Positions 1 to 5,963 are shown, counted from the stretch's first letter. The stretch: 7,008 bases of DNA from an uncultured Clostridia bacterium (GCA_934277655.1 CAKQVC010000109.1:1-7008); one strand, 5' to 3'. Program-made: numbers and translations. Notes: generated by a model not told the origin, from the sequence alone.

Positions 1-35
1 ACTGCAACCAACACTTTTGATAGATGTTTTCTCAT
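1..35 (-). CDS. 5' end of an unidentified gene, possibly exported product (partial)
   Basis: The gene starts with ATG at 35-33 and runs off the left edge, so only eleven codons are visible, reading MRKHLSKVLVA. An AAGGAG Shine-Dalgarno (48-43) lies 7 nt upstream, which is strong support for a real start. A basic N-terminus followed by hydrophobic residues would suit a signal peptide or membrane anchor, but eleven residues are too few to decide. The SD overlaps the stop codon of a short leader ORF (48-86), so translation may be coupled to it. The family cannot be recognised from this fragment. Confidence 0.6.
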   Translation of the reverse strand, partial: MRKHLSKVLVA

Positions 36-47
36 AATTGTTCTCCT

Positions 48-86
48 TTAAGAAAGCGTACATTTCTTTTTTAGATTTGCATTCAT
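48..86 (-). CDS. 12-codon leader ORF upstream of the partial gene
   Basis: A short ORF reading MNANLKKKCTLS starts with ATG at 86-84 and has a GGAGG Shine-Dalgarno at 97-93, 6 nt upstream. Its TAA stop (50-48) touches the AAGGAG site of the next gene, an arrangement typical of translational coupling or leader-peptide control. The peptide has no run of a single regulatory amino acid beyond three lysines, so classic attenuation is not evident. It could also be the decayed remnant of a larger gene, or a chance ORF with a good SD. Confidence 0.4.
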   Translation of the reverse strand: MNANLKKKCTLS

Positions 87-102
87 TTTATTCCTCCAAA
101 TC

Positions 103-121
103 GTCTAAATAATCTTTAGAC
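103..121. promoter_or_regulatory. Perfect inverted repeat, candidate operator or leader hairpin
   Basis: The sequence GTCTAAA-TAATC-TTTAGAC forms a perfect 7-bp inverted repeat with a 5-nt spacer. It ends 5 nt from the Shine-Dalgarno of the leader ORF at 48-86. As DNA it could be an operator for a dimeric repressor; as RNA it would be a weak A/U-rich hairpin beside the ribosome binding site. No protein can be assigned to it. Confidence 0.4.
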
Positions 122-505
122 TTTTTAAACACTTAATTTGAGATTACTTCCGTGTCTACTAGTCCTCAAAGACACTTTAGCTTTTACTGTCCTCCGAAAT
201 ATTTACAGGCATTTGATAAGGACGATTTGCAACCGTTTTTTCCCCCCTATAAATGCATCGAATTACATCTTTTTTCAATATTTAACTTCTGCACTATACC
301 GTGTTACGTGTTCGCTCTTGCTGCCTGCGTATGCATAACAAGATGCTTTTGCACGATAAGTATACCCTTTCCCTGAAATTGAAGCTGTATTTTTGCTCCT
401 ATATACTATAACCAGCGAAAAAGCGATTTGGGGACAAACTTTTTGAAAAATTTTTTGTATTTTTTTAACCATTCTCTATGATGAAAAAGTTGGTCTTTCC
501 GGTGC
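122..505. other. Intergenic region with no supported gene; contains repeat copy A
   Basis: Several short open frames occur here on both strands, but none has a Shine-Dalgarno at a sensible distance or a protein-like composition. The stretch is AT-rich with homopolymer runs. Its one clear element is copy A of the direct repeat (389-467). An A/T hairpin straddles the stop codon of the VanZ-like gene at the right end. No convincing promoter for the leftward partial gene was found, although one must lie here or further upstream. Confidence 0.6.
389..467 (+). repeat. Direct repeat copy A (partner at 2589-2666)
   Basis: Positions 389-438 match 2589-2638 at 48 of 50 bases, exactly 2200 bp apart; the differences are at 396 (C/T) and 415 (G/T). 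A weaker match continues to about 467 if one base is gapped (a TTGAAA followed by a T-rich run in both copies). The core includes CTATATACTATAACC, CGAAAAAGCGATTTG and GGGGACAAA. Copy B sits in the leader of the ATPase gene. Copy A is in the same orientation but has no ATPase gene after it, so it looks like an orphan or fossil end of a cassette. Confidence 0.85.
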
Positions 506-517
506 CTATGACTTTTT
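484..517 (-). terminator. Weak candidate terminator at the end of the VanZ-like gene
   Basis: AAAAAGT (484-490) pairs with ACTTTTT (511-517) across a 20-nt loop that includes the stop codon at 508-506. In the minus-strand transcript the downstream arm ends in a short U run. The stem is only A/U-rich, and part of it lies inside the coding sequence, so terminator activity is doubtful. Confidence 0.25.
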
Positions 518-1084
518 ACTCGGAAGGACGTTTGGCAGCTTTTGCATGATAAAATATCCTGCCGCAATACCTGTCAGATACAAAATGCTGTCAAAAGTAT
601 CGAAATACCCTCGCCTGCTGACTCCTTGATATAGCTCTATAGAAAATGAAAGGATACAGGAAAAAGCGATTACGTTTTTCAATTTCCATTTTCTCAAAAG
701 AACTCCCATCGGAATAAAAATCACAACATTTAATATACTTTCGAACAGCATCTCCGGTTCCGAGAGCTGCCGGATGGAATCCAGAGGATTCCATATAAAA
801 ACCTGCTCTAACGGTCTTCGATAAAACAATGCATAGCACAGTACCAAAAAATAACAAACATATATTAGCTTTATCAGCCACGGGCTGATTTCCCGTGTAA
901 GCACACCCATGGCAACTATGCAACATATGCATATCGTTGCTAATAATGCAACATAACAGATTATCCTATACGCCGTTTCGTGCTCTCTGCTGTAAAAAAA
1001 CATTGTCACCAGTTCCATTATCAAATAGTAATACAACAAATATCCGGCAATTCCCCCTGCAATAACTGAAATTGCTTTTCTCAT
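506..1084 (-). CDS. VanZ-like family membrane protein
   Basis: This encodes a 192-residue protein rich in hydrophobic helices, with about five or six likely membrane segments (near residues 5-30, 40-62, 68-88, 112-130, 137-152 and 166-181). The second half carries the VanZ-like signature: NPLDSIR near 99, NVVIFIPMG at 119-127, SIELYQ at 148-153, then a DTFD stretch at 162-165 and a final helix. VanZ was named for low-level teicoplanin resistance, but most family members have no proven role, so resistance is not implied. An upstream in-frame extension exists, but the start at 1084 is preferred: a GGGAG Shine-Dalgarno (1096-1092) lies 7 nt before it, and hydrophobic sequence begins at once. It is the last gene of a minus-strand group that may be transcribed from about 2450. 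Confidence 0.85.
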   Translation of the reverse strand: MRKAISVIAGGIAGYLLYYYLIMELVTMFFYSREHETAYRIICYVALLATICICCIVAMGVLTREISPWLIKLIYVCYFLVLCYALFYRRPLEQVFIWNPLDSIRQLSEPEMLFESILNVVIFIPMGVLLRKWKLKNVIAFSCILSFSIELYQGVSRRGYFDTFDSILYLTGIAAGYFIMQKLPNVLPSKKS

Positions 1085-1151
1085 TTTCTTTCTCCCAGAC
1101 TGCTTATTTATAAAAATGTTACCCAATCGTAATCGAGCTTTCAGATGTAAA

Positions 1152-1303
1152 TTAAACTGCCGTAAAGACAAGCACCAACCATTTCCACGTCACAACTCCT
1201 ATCAAAGATAAGATCATACAGTGAATCGAAACGTCTTTTTCTGTATAAGTCGTACTACCATACTCTCAAGCAGCCAAGGCAGTCCTATCATGACTGCAAG
1301 CAT
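1152..1303 (-). pseudogene. Possible broken small membrane-protein gene
   Basis: Two short minus-strand frames abut here. The first (1303-1214) reads MLAVMIGLPWLLESMV, then VRLIQKKTFRFTV and stop. The second (1217-1152) starts at an ATG overlapping that stop and reads MILSLIGVVTWKWLV, then LVFTAV and stop. Both are hydrophobic with a basic KK-aromatic segment between them, as in the small integral membrane proteins common in Clostridia. Joined across a one-base frame change they would give a protein of about 50 residues. There is no Shine-Dalgarno before either start. It may be a frameshifted relic between two operon genes, or chance open frames. Confidence 0.3.
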
Positions 1304-1341
1304 AACATATTAATAAATCGAAAATTCCGTTTTAAATCCCC

Positions 1342-1779
1342 CTATATCAGCCGCTCTATAATATACAGACGCTGCTGATCCCGGTTGAAAATCATCCATA
1401 ATTCATCGTCATCTTTTGTATTATGGTAATACTTCACATTATCCGAACTTTGTAAGTCCGGTATATATTCTGATTCCACCTGCAGCCCCGTCAAGATTTC
1501 TTTTACCTCATCGCTTTTGATACAGTTCTTCTCCCATACAAGTTTCTCTGAAAAGTCCGGCTCATCATCATACTGTAAAACATGATACCGGTCTCCATCG
1601 CCGAAGATGCTTTCTTCCCCTTCCTTCGTGTAAATACACTCGTATCCCTTTGGAAGTGTGATTCCCCAATTATATTTCATTGGTCTGTCATAGCCATGAA
1701 GATTCTCATAAATCCCATAGCTTCCAACGATAATCATTGCACCGAAAAGTACCAGTGCGATAATTTTCCCCTTTTTCAT
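1342..1779 (-). CDS. Unknown signal-anchored or exported protein, 145 aa
   Basis: I do not recognise this family. The N-terminus is MKKGK followed by a hydrophobic helix (about residues 5-23), a signal peptide or uncleaved anchor; there is no lipobox cysteine, so it is not an obvious lipoprotein. The remaining ~120 residues are soluble, acidic and rich in Tyr, Trp and Asp (for example GYECIYTKEGEESIFGDGD and HNTKDDDELWMIF), so they probably lie outside the membrane. The ATG at 1779 has a GGGGGA run at 1796-1791, 11 nt upstream, which is slightly far for a Shine-Dalgarno. The gene lies 102 bp after the 169-aa membrane protein gene on the same strand, with no clear terminator between them, so co-transcription is likely. 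Confidence 0.75.
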   Translation of the reverse strand: MKKGKIIALVLFGAMIIVGSYGIYENLHGYDRPMKYNWGITLPKGYECIYTKEGEESIFGDGDRYHVLQYDDEPDFSEKLVWEKNCIKSDEVKEILTGLQVESEYIPDLQSSDNVKYYHNTKDDDELWMIFNRDQQRLYIIERLI

Positions 1780-1881
1780 ACTTCTATCGGTCCCCCTTTC
1801 TGCTCTCTATGCCTCATGAAAGGCTCATCAGAGCTGCCATTAACGCTGCGAATGCGGCTCCAAAGCTGAAACACTCACTGC

Positions 1882-2391
1882 TTACGCAGTCTCTTCCAAA
1901 ATGTTTTCCAAATAGAGCTGCAGCTTCGTAAACTCGTCCTGTCCGTGGTATGGTTTATAACCATAAATCTTCATCCACTTTGATATGTAGACAAAATCTT
2001 CTTCCTGCAGCCGATCAAAGTTGTCCTTGTACAGAAACCTTGTCAAAAGCCGGCTGATCGTATCTAAATCCTCGCTTTTAGCCTGAATACAGCTTGCCCG
2101 AAGCTGTACCAGAGCATCAACAAACTCTTCGCAAAATATTTTTTGCGAAAAAGCTTCTGCCGCCTGCTTCATGCTGTCTTTTAAGAGTTCCTGCAGGTCG
2201 CTTTCTTCCACACAATCCGTCTTCGATGCGTTTAGCTTGTCCAGCTGGCTGTCAAGCTGCCGGTACATAATATATACCGGGATCAGGATCATAAGCACCG
2301 GAGTAATGAACACGCCCTGAAAGATTGGACTGAGCAGTCCTCCGATGACCACTGCTAAAAGAATCCCTGCAAATGGTAATAAATTAATCAT
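1882..2391 (-). CDS. Unknown membrane protein with two N-terminal helices, 169 aa
   Basis: I do not recognise this family. Two hydrophobic helices occupy about residues 4-20 and 26-43, followed by a charged, mainly helical cytoplasmic-type domain (SQLDKLNASK, ESDLQELLKDSMKQAAEAF, LEDTISRLL-like stretches) that may form coiled coils. The ATG at 2391-2389 has an AGGAGG Shine-Dalgarno at 2405-2400, 8 nt upstream. It is the first gene of the minus-strand group and follows a promoter at 2451-2480. A 10-codon ORF with its own SD (2384-2416) overlaps its start. The next two intact genes also encode membrane or exported proteins, so the group may act at the cell envelope; this is inference from context only. 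Confidence 0.78.
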   Translation of the reverse strand: MINLLPFAGILLAVVIGGLLSPIFQGVFITPVLMILIPVYIMYRQLDSQLDKLNASKTDCVEESDLQELLKDSMKQAAEAFSQKIFCEEFVDALVQLRASCIQAKSEDLDTISRLLTRFLYKDNFDRLQEEDFVYISKWMKIYGYKPYHGQDEFTKLQLYLENILEETA

Positions 2392-2416
2392 TTCCTTCCC
2401 CTCCTGTTTTCCTCAT
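2384..2416 (-). CDS. 10-codon leader ORF overlapping the start of the 169-aa protein gene
   Basis: A small frame reading MRKTGGEGND starts at 2416-2414 behind an AAGGAGG Shine-Dalgarno (2429-2423, spacing 6 nt). Its TAA (2386-2384) lies inside the first codons of the 169-aa gene in another frame, so ribosomes ending here could restart at 2391. The main gene also has its own strong AGGAGG, which is read inside this leader as Thr-Gly-Gly codons. The leader may tune initiation, or it may be a chance product of purine-rich sequence. Confidence 0.3.
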   Translation of the reverse strand: MRKTGGEGND

Positions 2417-2450
2417 CGTAACCCTCCTTGAATTGTTACATATATATCAT

Positions 2451-2480
2451 ACTATACGTTGTCACGCCGGTGGCTGTCAA
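2451..2480 (-). promoter_or_regulatory. Promoter of the minus-strand membrane-protein group
   Basis: Read on the minus strand, a perfect -35 TTGACA (2480-2475) is followed after 18 nt by TATAGT (2456-2451). Transcription would begin near 2444, giving a leader of about 50 nt before the start at 2391. Two direct 14-bp repeats begin 6 nt upstream of the -35 box. No other promoter of this quality was seen upstream of 1779 or 1084, which supports an operon. Confidence 0.65.
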
Positions 2481-2486
2481 CTGAAA

Positions 2487-2520
2487 TGTTCTAAGTGGTC
2501 GTTTTTTGTTCTAAGTGGTC
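2487..2520. repeat. Paired 14-bp direct repeats, candidate operator or insertion-sequence end
   Basis: TGTTCTAAGTGGTC occurs exactly twice, at 2487-2500 and 2507-2520, with a 20-bp period (about two helical turns, so the same DNA face). The pair lies directly upstream of the -35 box of the minus-strand promoter, as expected for an activator or response-regulator site. Alternatively, the string beginning TGTCAACTGAAATG at 2475 plus internal repeats resembles the multi-repeat termini of IS21-family elements. No istA/istB genes or second end are present. Confidence 0.6.
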
Positions 2521-2588
2521 AATTTAAAGAAATTTTATACATTTTTGTAATTGTATTTATGAACTTTTCTGTAACATTGATGTCGGAT

Positions 2589-2666
2589 ATTTTTGTTCCT
2601 ATATACTATAACCATCGAAAAAGCGATTTGGGGACAAAAAAATTGAAACTTTCTTGCATTTTTTTC
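2589..2666 (+). repeat. Direct repeat copy B, in the ATPase gene leader
   Basis: This is the partner of 389-467. The first 50 bases match at 48 positions, and a weaker match continues through TTGAAA and a T-rich run. In this copy the block is bounded by near-perfect inverted arms: TTTTTGTTCC at 2590-2599 against GGGACAAAAA at 2631-2640 (9 of 10 pair). It begins about 300 bp before the ATPase start codon. It could be the end of a mobile cassette, a protein-binding site, or a conserved regulatory leader. Confidence 0.85.
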
Positions 2667-2737
2667 TGAACATATTTTGCAAGGAAGTAAAAACGTTGGA
2701 AAGTTTCATTCCCTTGAAAGTTTTAGGTAAATATCAT

Positions 2738-2860
2738 AAAAACTTTTTTATCTTTAAAAGCTTTTACGGAAATCTCAGAAAAACTTTTTTATTTTTAAAT
2801 TTTTTTATTGGAATTACAGAAAAACTTTTATATTTCTTATTGTTTTTTGGAATTTTCCGT
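2738..2860 (+). repeat. Degenerate 41-bp tandem repeat in the AT-rich leader
   Basis: Three consecutive units start with AAAAACTTTT at 2738, 2779 and 2820, exactly 41 bp apart. Units 1 and 2 agree at 32 of 41 positions. Unit 3 keeps the head and a GGAATT-like tail, but shifted by about 2 bp. Because 41 is not a multiple of three, the repeat is not shaped by a reading frame; the open frame crossing it (2654-2869) lacks a Shine-Dalgarno and is very rich in Phe, Leu and Lys, so it is treated as non-coding. Confidence 0.65.
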
Positions 2861-2867
2861 GTAAAAT
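2840..2867 (+). promoter_or_regulatory. Weak candidate promoter for the ATPase gene
   Basis: TTGTTT (2840-2845) and TAAAAT (2862-2867) are separated by 16 nt. Transcription would start only a few bases before the Shine-Dalgarno at 2877, which is tight. A start further upstream, giving a long leader through the 41-bp repeats, is an alternative. Confidence 0.3.
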
Positions 2868-2890
2868 AGAACTAACAGGAGGTGGCTGTT

Positions 2891-4087
2891 ATGATAGAAA
2901 GACCTGACTATATTCAAGCACTTCGCCCGCTTATCGGCAAACCTGTTGTCAAGATTCTTGCAGGCATCCGGCGAAGCGGCAAATCAACGATTTTTCAGAT
3001 GTTGAAGGATGAGCTTCTGCGAATGGGGATTCCTTCCGAATATATTATCCAGAAGCGTTATACCCAAATGGATATTCCTGCCGACATATCCGCTAAAGAA
3101 ATGTATGATGATCTGCGTTCCTCAATGAAGCAACCGGGACAATATTATTTACTGTTGGATGAAATCCAGGAAGTTGACGGTTGGGAACGTGCTGTTAACA
3201 GCCTTTTAGAAGATTGTCACGCTGATCTTTATATTACCGGTTCTAATTCAAAACTGATGTCCAGCGAAATTTCAACCTATCTGACCGGCAGATATGTACA
3301 GATTCCAGTTTATACACTTTCTTTTCAAGAGTACCTTGCGTTTAAAAAGAACAGCTCCCTGACCCGGCGACAGCTTCTGGAAGAATACATCCGTATCGGT
3401 GGTTTCCCGATCACGGCTCTGGATGAATTTGAAGATGCAACAGCATATCAGATTGTCAATGGCATTTATCATACCGTCATTTCTCGTGATATCGCTCAGC
3501 GTCATAATATCACGCAGCCGGATCTTTTTGACCGGGTTGTCAAATTCATTATTGAAAATATGGGAAAAACGTTTTCTGCCAATTCGATCGCGTCATTTTT
3601 GAAAAGCGAGCACAGAAAGATTTCCGTCGAATGTATTTACAATTATCTGGACTGGCTGAAGCAGGCTTTCATTATTTATCCCTGCCCCCGCTACGACCTG
3701 CAAGGCAAACAGCTTTTAAAAACACAGGAAAAATATTATTTAGGTGATGTTTCTCTCAAGTATTCCCTTTTGGGCTATAACAGAAAAATGCTGGATGGTG
3801 TGCTTGAAAATATTGTCTATTTAGAATTAAAACGCAGAGGATACGATGTTTACGTAGGTAAAAACGCTACAAAAGAAATCGATTTTGTAGCAGTTCGCCG
3901 AGATGAGAAGCTATATATACAGGTTTGTGTCCGGCTTCCCGAAAACTCGAATCGCGAAATTGCAAATCTGCTGGAAATCCGGGATCATTATCCGAAATAT
4001 GTTGTAACACTGAACGACATGGATACCGGCATTGAGGAAGGAATCCGCATCGTGCATCTTGAGGACTTTCTGACAAGTCCGTGGTAA
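2891..4087 (+). CDS. AAA_14/DUF4143-type P-loop ATPase
   Basis: This encodes a 398-residue ATPase of the common bacterial and archaeal AAA_14 + DUF4143 family. Walker A is GIRRSGKST (25-33), Walker B is LLLDE (87-91), a sensor-1-like TGSNS lies at 116-120 and TGRY at 132-135. The C-terminal domain has the pattern seen in DUF4143 proteins: LENIVYLEL (E306), EIDFV (D331) and IQV (Q344), resembling a reduced PD-(D/E)XK fold with Gln-Val in place of the usual catalytic Glu-Lys. Its cellular role is not established. Start choice: a GTG at 2882 overlaps the AGGAGG (2877-2882), so the ATG at 2891, 8 nt after the SD, is the real start. The gene stops 4 bp from the convergent nuclease gene. Its last 37 bp before the final Trp codon recur at 6126-6162. 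Confidence 0.92.
   Translation: MIERPDYIQALRPLIGKPVVKILAGIRRSGKSTIFQMLKDELLRMGIPSEYIIQKRYTQMDIPADISAKEMYDDLRSSMKQPGQYYLLLDEIQEVDGWERAVNSLLEDCHADLYITGSNSKLMSSEISTYLTGRYVQIPVYTLSFQEYLAFKKNSSLTRRQLLEEYIRIGGFPITALDEFEDATAYQIVNGIYHTVISRDIAQRHNITQPDLFDRVVKFIIENMGKTFSANSIASFLKSEHRKISVECIYNYLDWLKQAFIIYPCPRYDLQGKQLLKTQEKYYLGDVSLKYSLLGYNRKMLDGVLENIVYLELKRRGYDVYVGKNATKEIDFVAVRRDEKLYIQVCVRLPENSNREIANLLEIRDHYPKYVVTLNDMDTGIEEGIRIVHLEDFLTSPW
4044..4080 (+). repeat. 37-bp direct repeat, copy 1 (inside the ATPase 3' end)
   Basis: These 37 bases are identical to 6126-6162, 2082 bp away. They encode the ATPase residues from RIV through VHLEDFLTSP. Similarity stops abruptly on both sides. Together the copies bracket the whole nuclease gene and its promoter, like the two ends of an insertion that duplicated a gene terminus. 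Confidence 0.9.
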
Positions 4088-4091
4088 TGTT

Positions 4092-5963
4092 TCATCCACC
4101 TTGTTTTACGATGACCTGCTTTCCGGAAAACGCAATCCCCAGCTTCAAAACATGTTTCACGCCATCTTCTAAGAGTTCTGCATCATATTCTTTTCCTTCG
4201 ATCTGTGCCAGTGCTTCTGCTGCTAAAGTCTCCAATTCCCCTTTATCCTGGTTTCTCTGCCATTTCAATTCCATTATGATTCCCGGGTATGCAGAATTTT
4301 TAGGGATCAGGCAGATATCGTATCGACCGTTTCCGGCTTCCCTGTTGGATTTGATTTTATATTGATTATCTGCCATCGCAATTAATCCGAGTACCATTCC
4401 ATGATAGAAGCTCTCTGAACCGGCATCATAGAAGCTGATCGTTTTTTCCATGTACTCGATAATAGCTGCCTGCAGCTTGGCAAAATCTTTTTCATACAGA
4501 CTTTCTGCAATGCGGTTTGCAGTCGGTCTCGTAACTGCACCGATCTGCATGAGATGAGATAAAATTTCGCTTTTATAAACTGCGGCTATTTCCCTGTTTG
4601 GAATGACAACCTCACACAGATACGATCCGTCCGGCTGCAGTTCTTTCTTTAATGTTTTTAAGTATCCTGCTACCAGCAGCAGACTGTAAATCTGCTCCGG
4701 ATCTTCAGAAAGCTCCCGGTACACAACATTTTGATCGATTTTTACAATCGCTTTTTCTCCCCGCATAAGGTTAAACAGTTTTTCCGTAATATCATCTTCT
4801 GCAATCTTTAAAACGTCATCCAGAACTTCATTTTTTCCGGTGTTAACCCAATATGCCTGCGGTGTGCAGCCCTTGGTAATATAGTTGATAACCGACCATG
4901 GATTGTAAATTTCCGTATTGCCAAAACAATATCCGTCATACCAGTTTCTCAGTTCCTCGGCTTTTTCGGATACTCCGTAATATGTCAGCATCTGCTTCAC
5001 TTCATCTTCCGTAAAGCCAAAATACTGATCATATGCTTCGTCCATCACAGAGTTCACAGTCAGATTATTCAAACCGCTGAAAATGCTTTCCTGTGTAATT
5101 CGGAGAATACCTGTAAGGAATCCATATGATAAATTTCTGTTGTCCTTGAAAGCTCCCGAGAAGAAATTACGCATGAATCGGATCGTTTCATCATAAAAAT
5201 TCTGCGAGTAGCCTTCCTGGATCGGCGTATCGTATTCGTCGATGATGATGATTGGAGCTGTTTCATAGTGCTCTTTCAGCATCTTAGACAGCTTTTCTAA
5301 GGAAATCGTTAACTCTACCTCTGTTGCAGTTTTTCCCAGGATCCGCAAAAAATATTCTTTCTCGTATTTTGCGATTTTTTTGCTCTCTAAAAGTTCAGAA
5401 TGTCTTCCGTATTCTTCCTGTAAAAGACTTTTGATTTTATCCAATGTTGCTTCCCACGAATCAAATTTAACGTCTTTAAAAGTAAGAAAAATGACAGGAT
5501 ATTTTCCCTGATGCATGCGATAGTTCTCGCCACAGCTCCATATATTTTTATCAATAAAATATTGGCTGGTATCTTCATCTGAACATTCAAAAAAAACTCT
5601 GAGCATATCCATGTTCAAGGTTTTACCGAAACGCCGTGGTCTGGTAAACAGAGACACGAATGGCTTTTGATCCAGGAAATCTTTGATCAGCAGGGTTTTA
5701 TCAACATAATAGTATTCGGACTGTGCACGTATATAGTCGGAAATTCCTACCGGGAGCGGTTTTTTCGCCTCGTTCTGCTTCTGCTTATGTTTTACATATT
5801 TTCCGGAGGAAATCCTTCCGTCAGCCGGTTTTTGTGCACCATCTGGGATTTCCCACACTCCGGCTGTTTTTACGGCTCCTTCTATTTTCCCTTTTCTGCA
5901 TAGATCATTTACTGTTCTCACAGAAAGGTTCCATTCTTTCGCTTTTTCCTTGCATCTTTTCAC
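4092..5963 (-). CDS. HTH-AAA-ATPase-like-PD-(D/E)XK nuclease-like fusion protein
   Basis: This encodes 623 residues from a GTG start. Residues ~10-45 form a helix-turn-helix (WNLSVRTVNDLCRKGKIEGA, then GVWEIP) like small MerR/excisionase-type DNA-binding proteins. After a basic linker comes an AAA-ATPase-like domain with a variant P-loop RPRRFGKT (108-115), Walker B IIIIDEYD (238-245), GILRITQESIFSGLNN (285-300) and WYDGYCFG (341-348). The C-terminus is PD-(D/E)XK-like: SNRE..GRYD (D549), MELKW (E565, K567) and a QIEGKEY motif from 587. All expected active-site residues are present. Function is unproven; the family is highly expanded in gut Bacteroidota and Clostridia. The start was set by AGGAGG (5977-5972) 8 nt before GTG 5963; the longer in-frame TTG start at 6038 falls on the -35 box, so it would not be in the mRNA. 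Confidence 0.9.
   Translation of the reverse strand: MKRCKEKAKEWNLSVRTVNDLCRKGKIEGAVKTAGVWEIPDGAQKPADGRISSGKYVKHKQKQNEAKKPLPVGISDYIRAQSEYYYVDKTLLIKDFLDQKPFVSLFTRPRRFGKTLNMDMLRVFFECSDEDTSQYFIDKNIWSCGENYRMHQGKYPVIFLTFKDVKFDSWEATLDKIKSLLQEEYGRHSELLESKKIAKYEKEYFLRILGKTATEVELTISLEKLSKMLKEHYETAPIIIIDEYDTPIQEGYSQNFYDETIRFMRNFFSGAFKDNRNLSYGFLTGILRITQESIFSGLNNLTVNSVMDEAYDQYFGFTEDEVKQMLTYYGVSEKAEELRNWYDGYCFGNTEIYNPWSVINYITKGCTPQAYWVNTGKNEVLDDVLKIAEDDITEKLFNLMRGEKAIVKIDQNVVYRELSEDPEQIYSLLLVAGYLKTLKKELQPDGSYLCEVVIPNREIAAVYKSEILSHLMQIGAVTRPTANRIAESLYEKDFAKLQAAIIEYMEKTISFYDAGSESFYHGMVLGLIAMADNQYKIKSNREAGNGRYDICLIPKNSAYPGIIMELKWQRNQDKGELETLAAEALAQIEGKEYDAELLEDGVKHVLKLGIAFSGKQVIVKQGG

Noticed and set aside
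389..438. Repeat core as a promoter (it contains TATACTATAA)
   Set aside because: No -35 box at the right distance on either strand within the repeat.
138..472. Overlapping short open frames on both strands in the left intergenic region
   Set aside because: None has a plausible ribosome binding site or protein-like composition; one runs across the non-coding repeat copy A.
1100..1112. TTATTTATAA as a second copy of the rlmH 3' end (TTATTTATGATA)
   Set aside because: Only about the first eight A/T bases match in sequence order; expected by chance in AT-rich DNA.
506..1171. Longer start for the VanZ-like protein at 1171
   Set aside because: The extra 29 residues are basic and unlike the family, and the GGGAG site clearly points to the ATG at 1084.
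1279..1297. GCAGTC-7-GACTGC perfect inverted repeat as a terminator
   Set aside because: Neither strand has a T run after it, and it lies inside the possible broken gene; probably chance.
2654..2869. 71-codon plus-strand open frame just before the ATPase gene
   Set aside because: It has no Shine-Dalgarno, is almost entirely Phe/Leu/Lys/Ile from AT-rich DNA, and crosses a 41-bp repeat that does not respect the frame.
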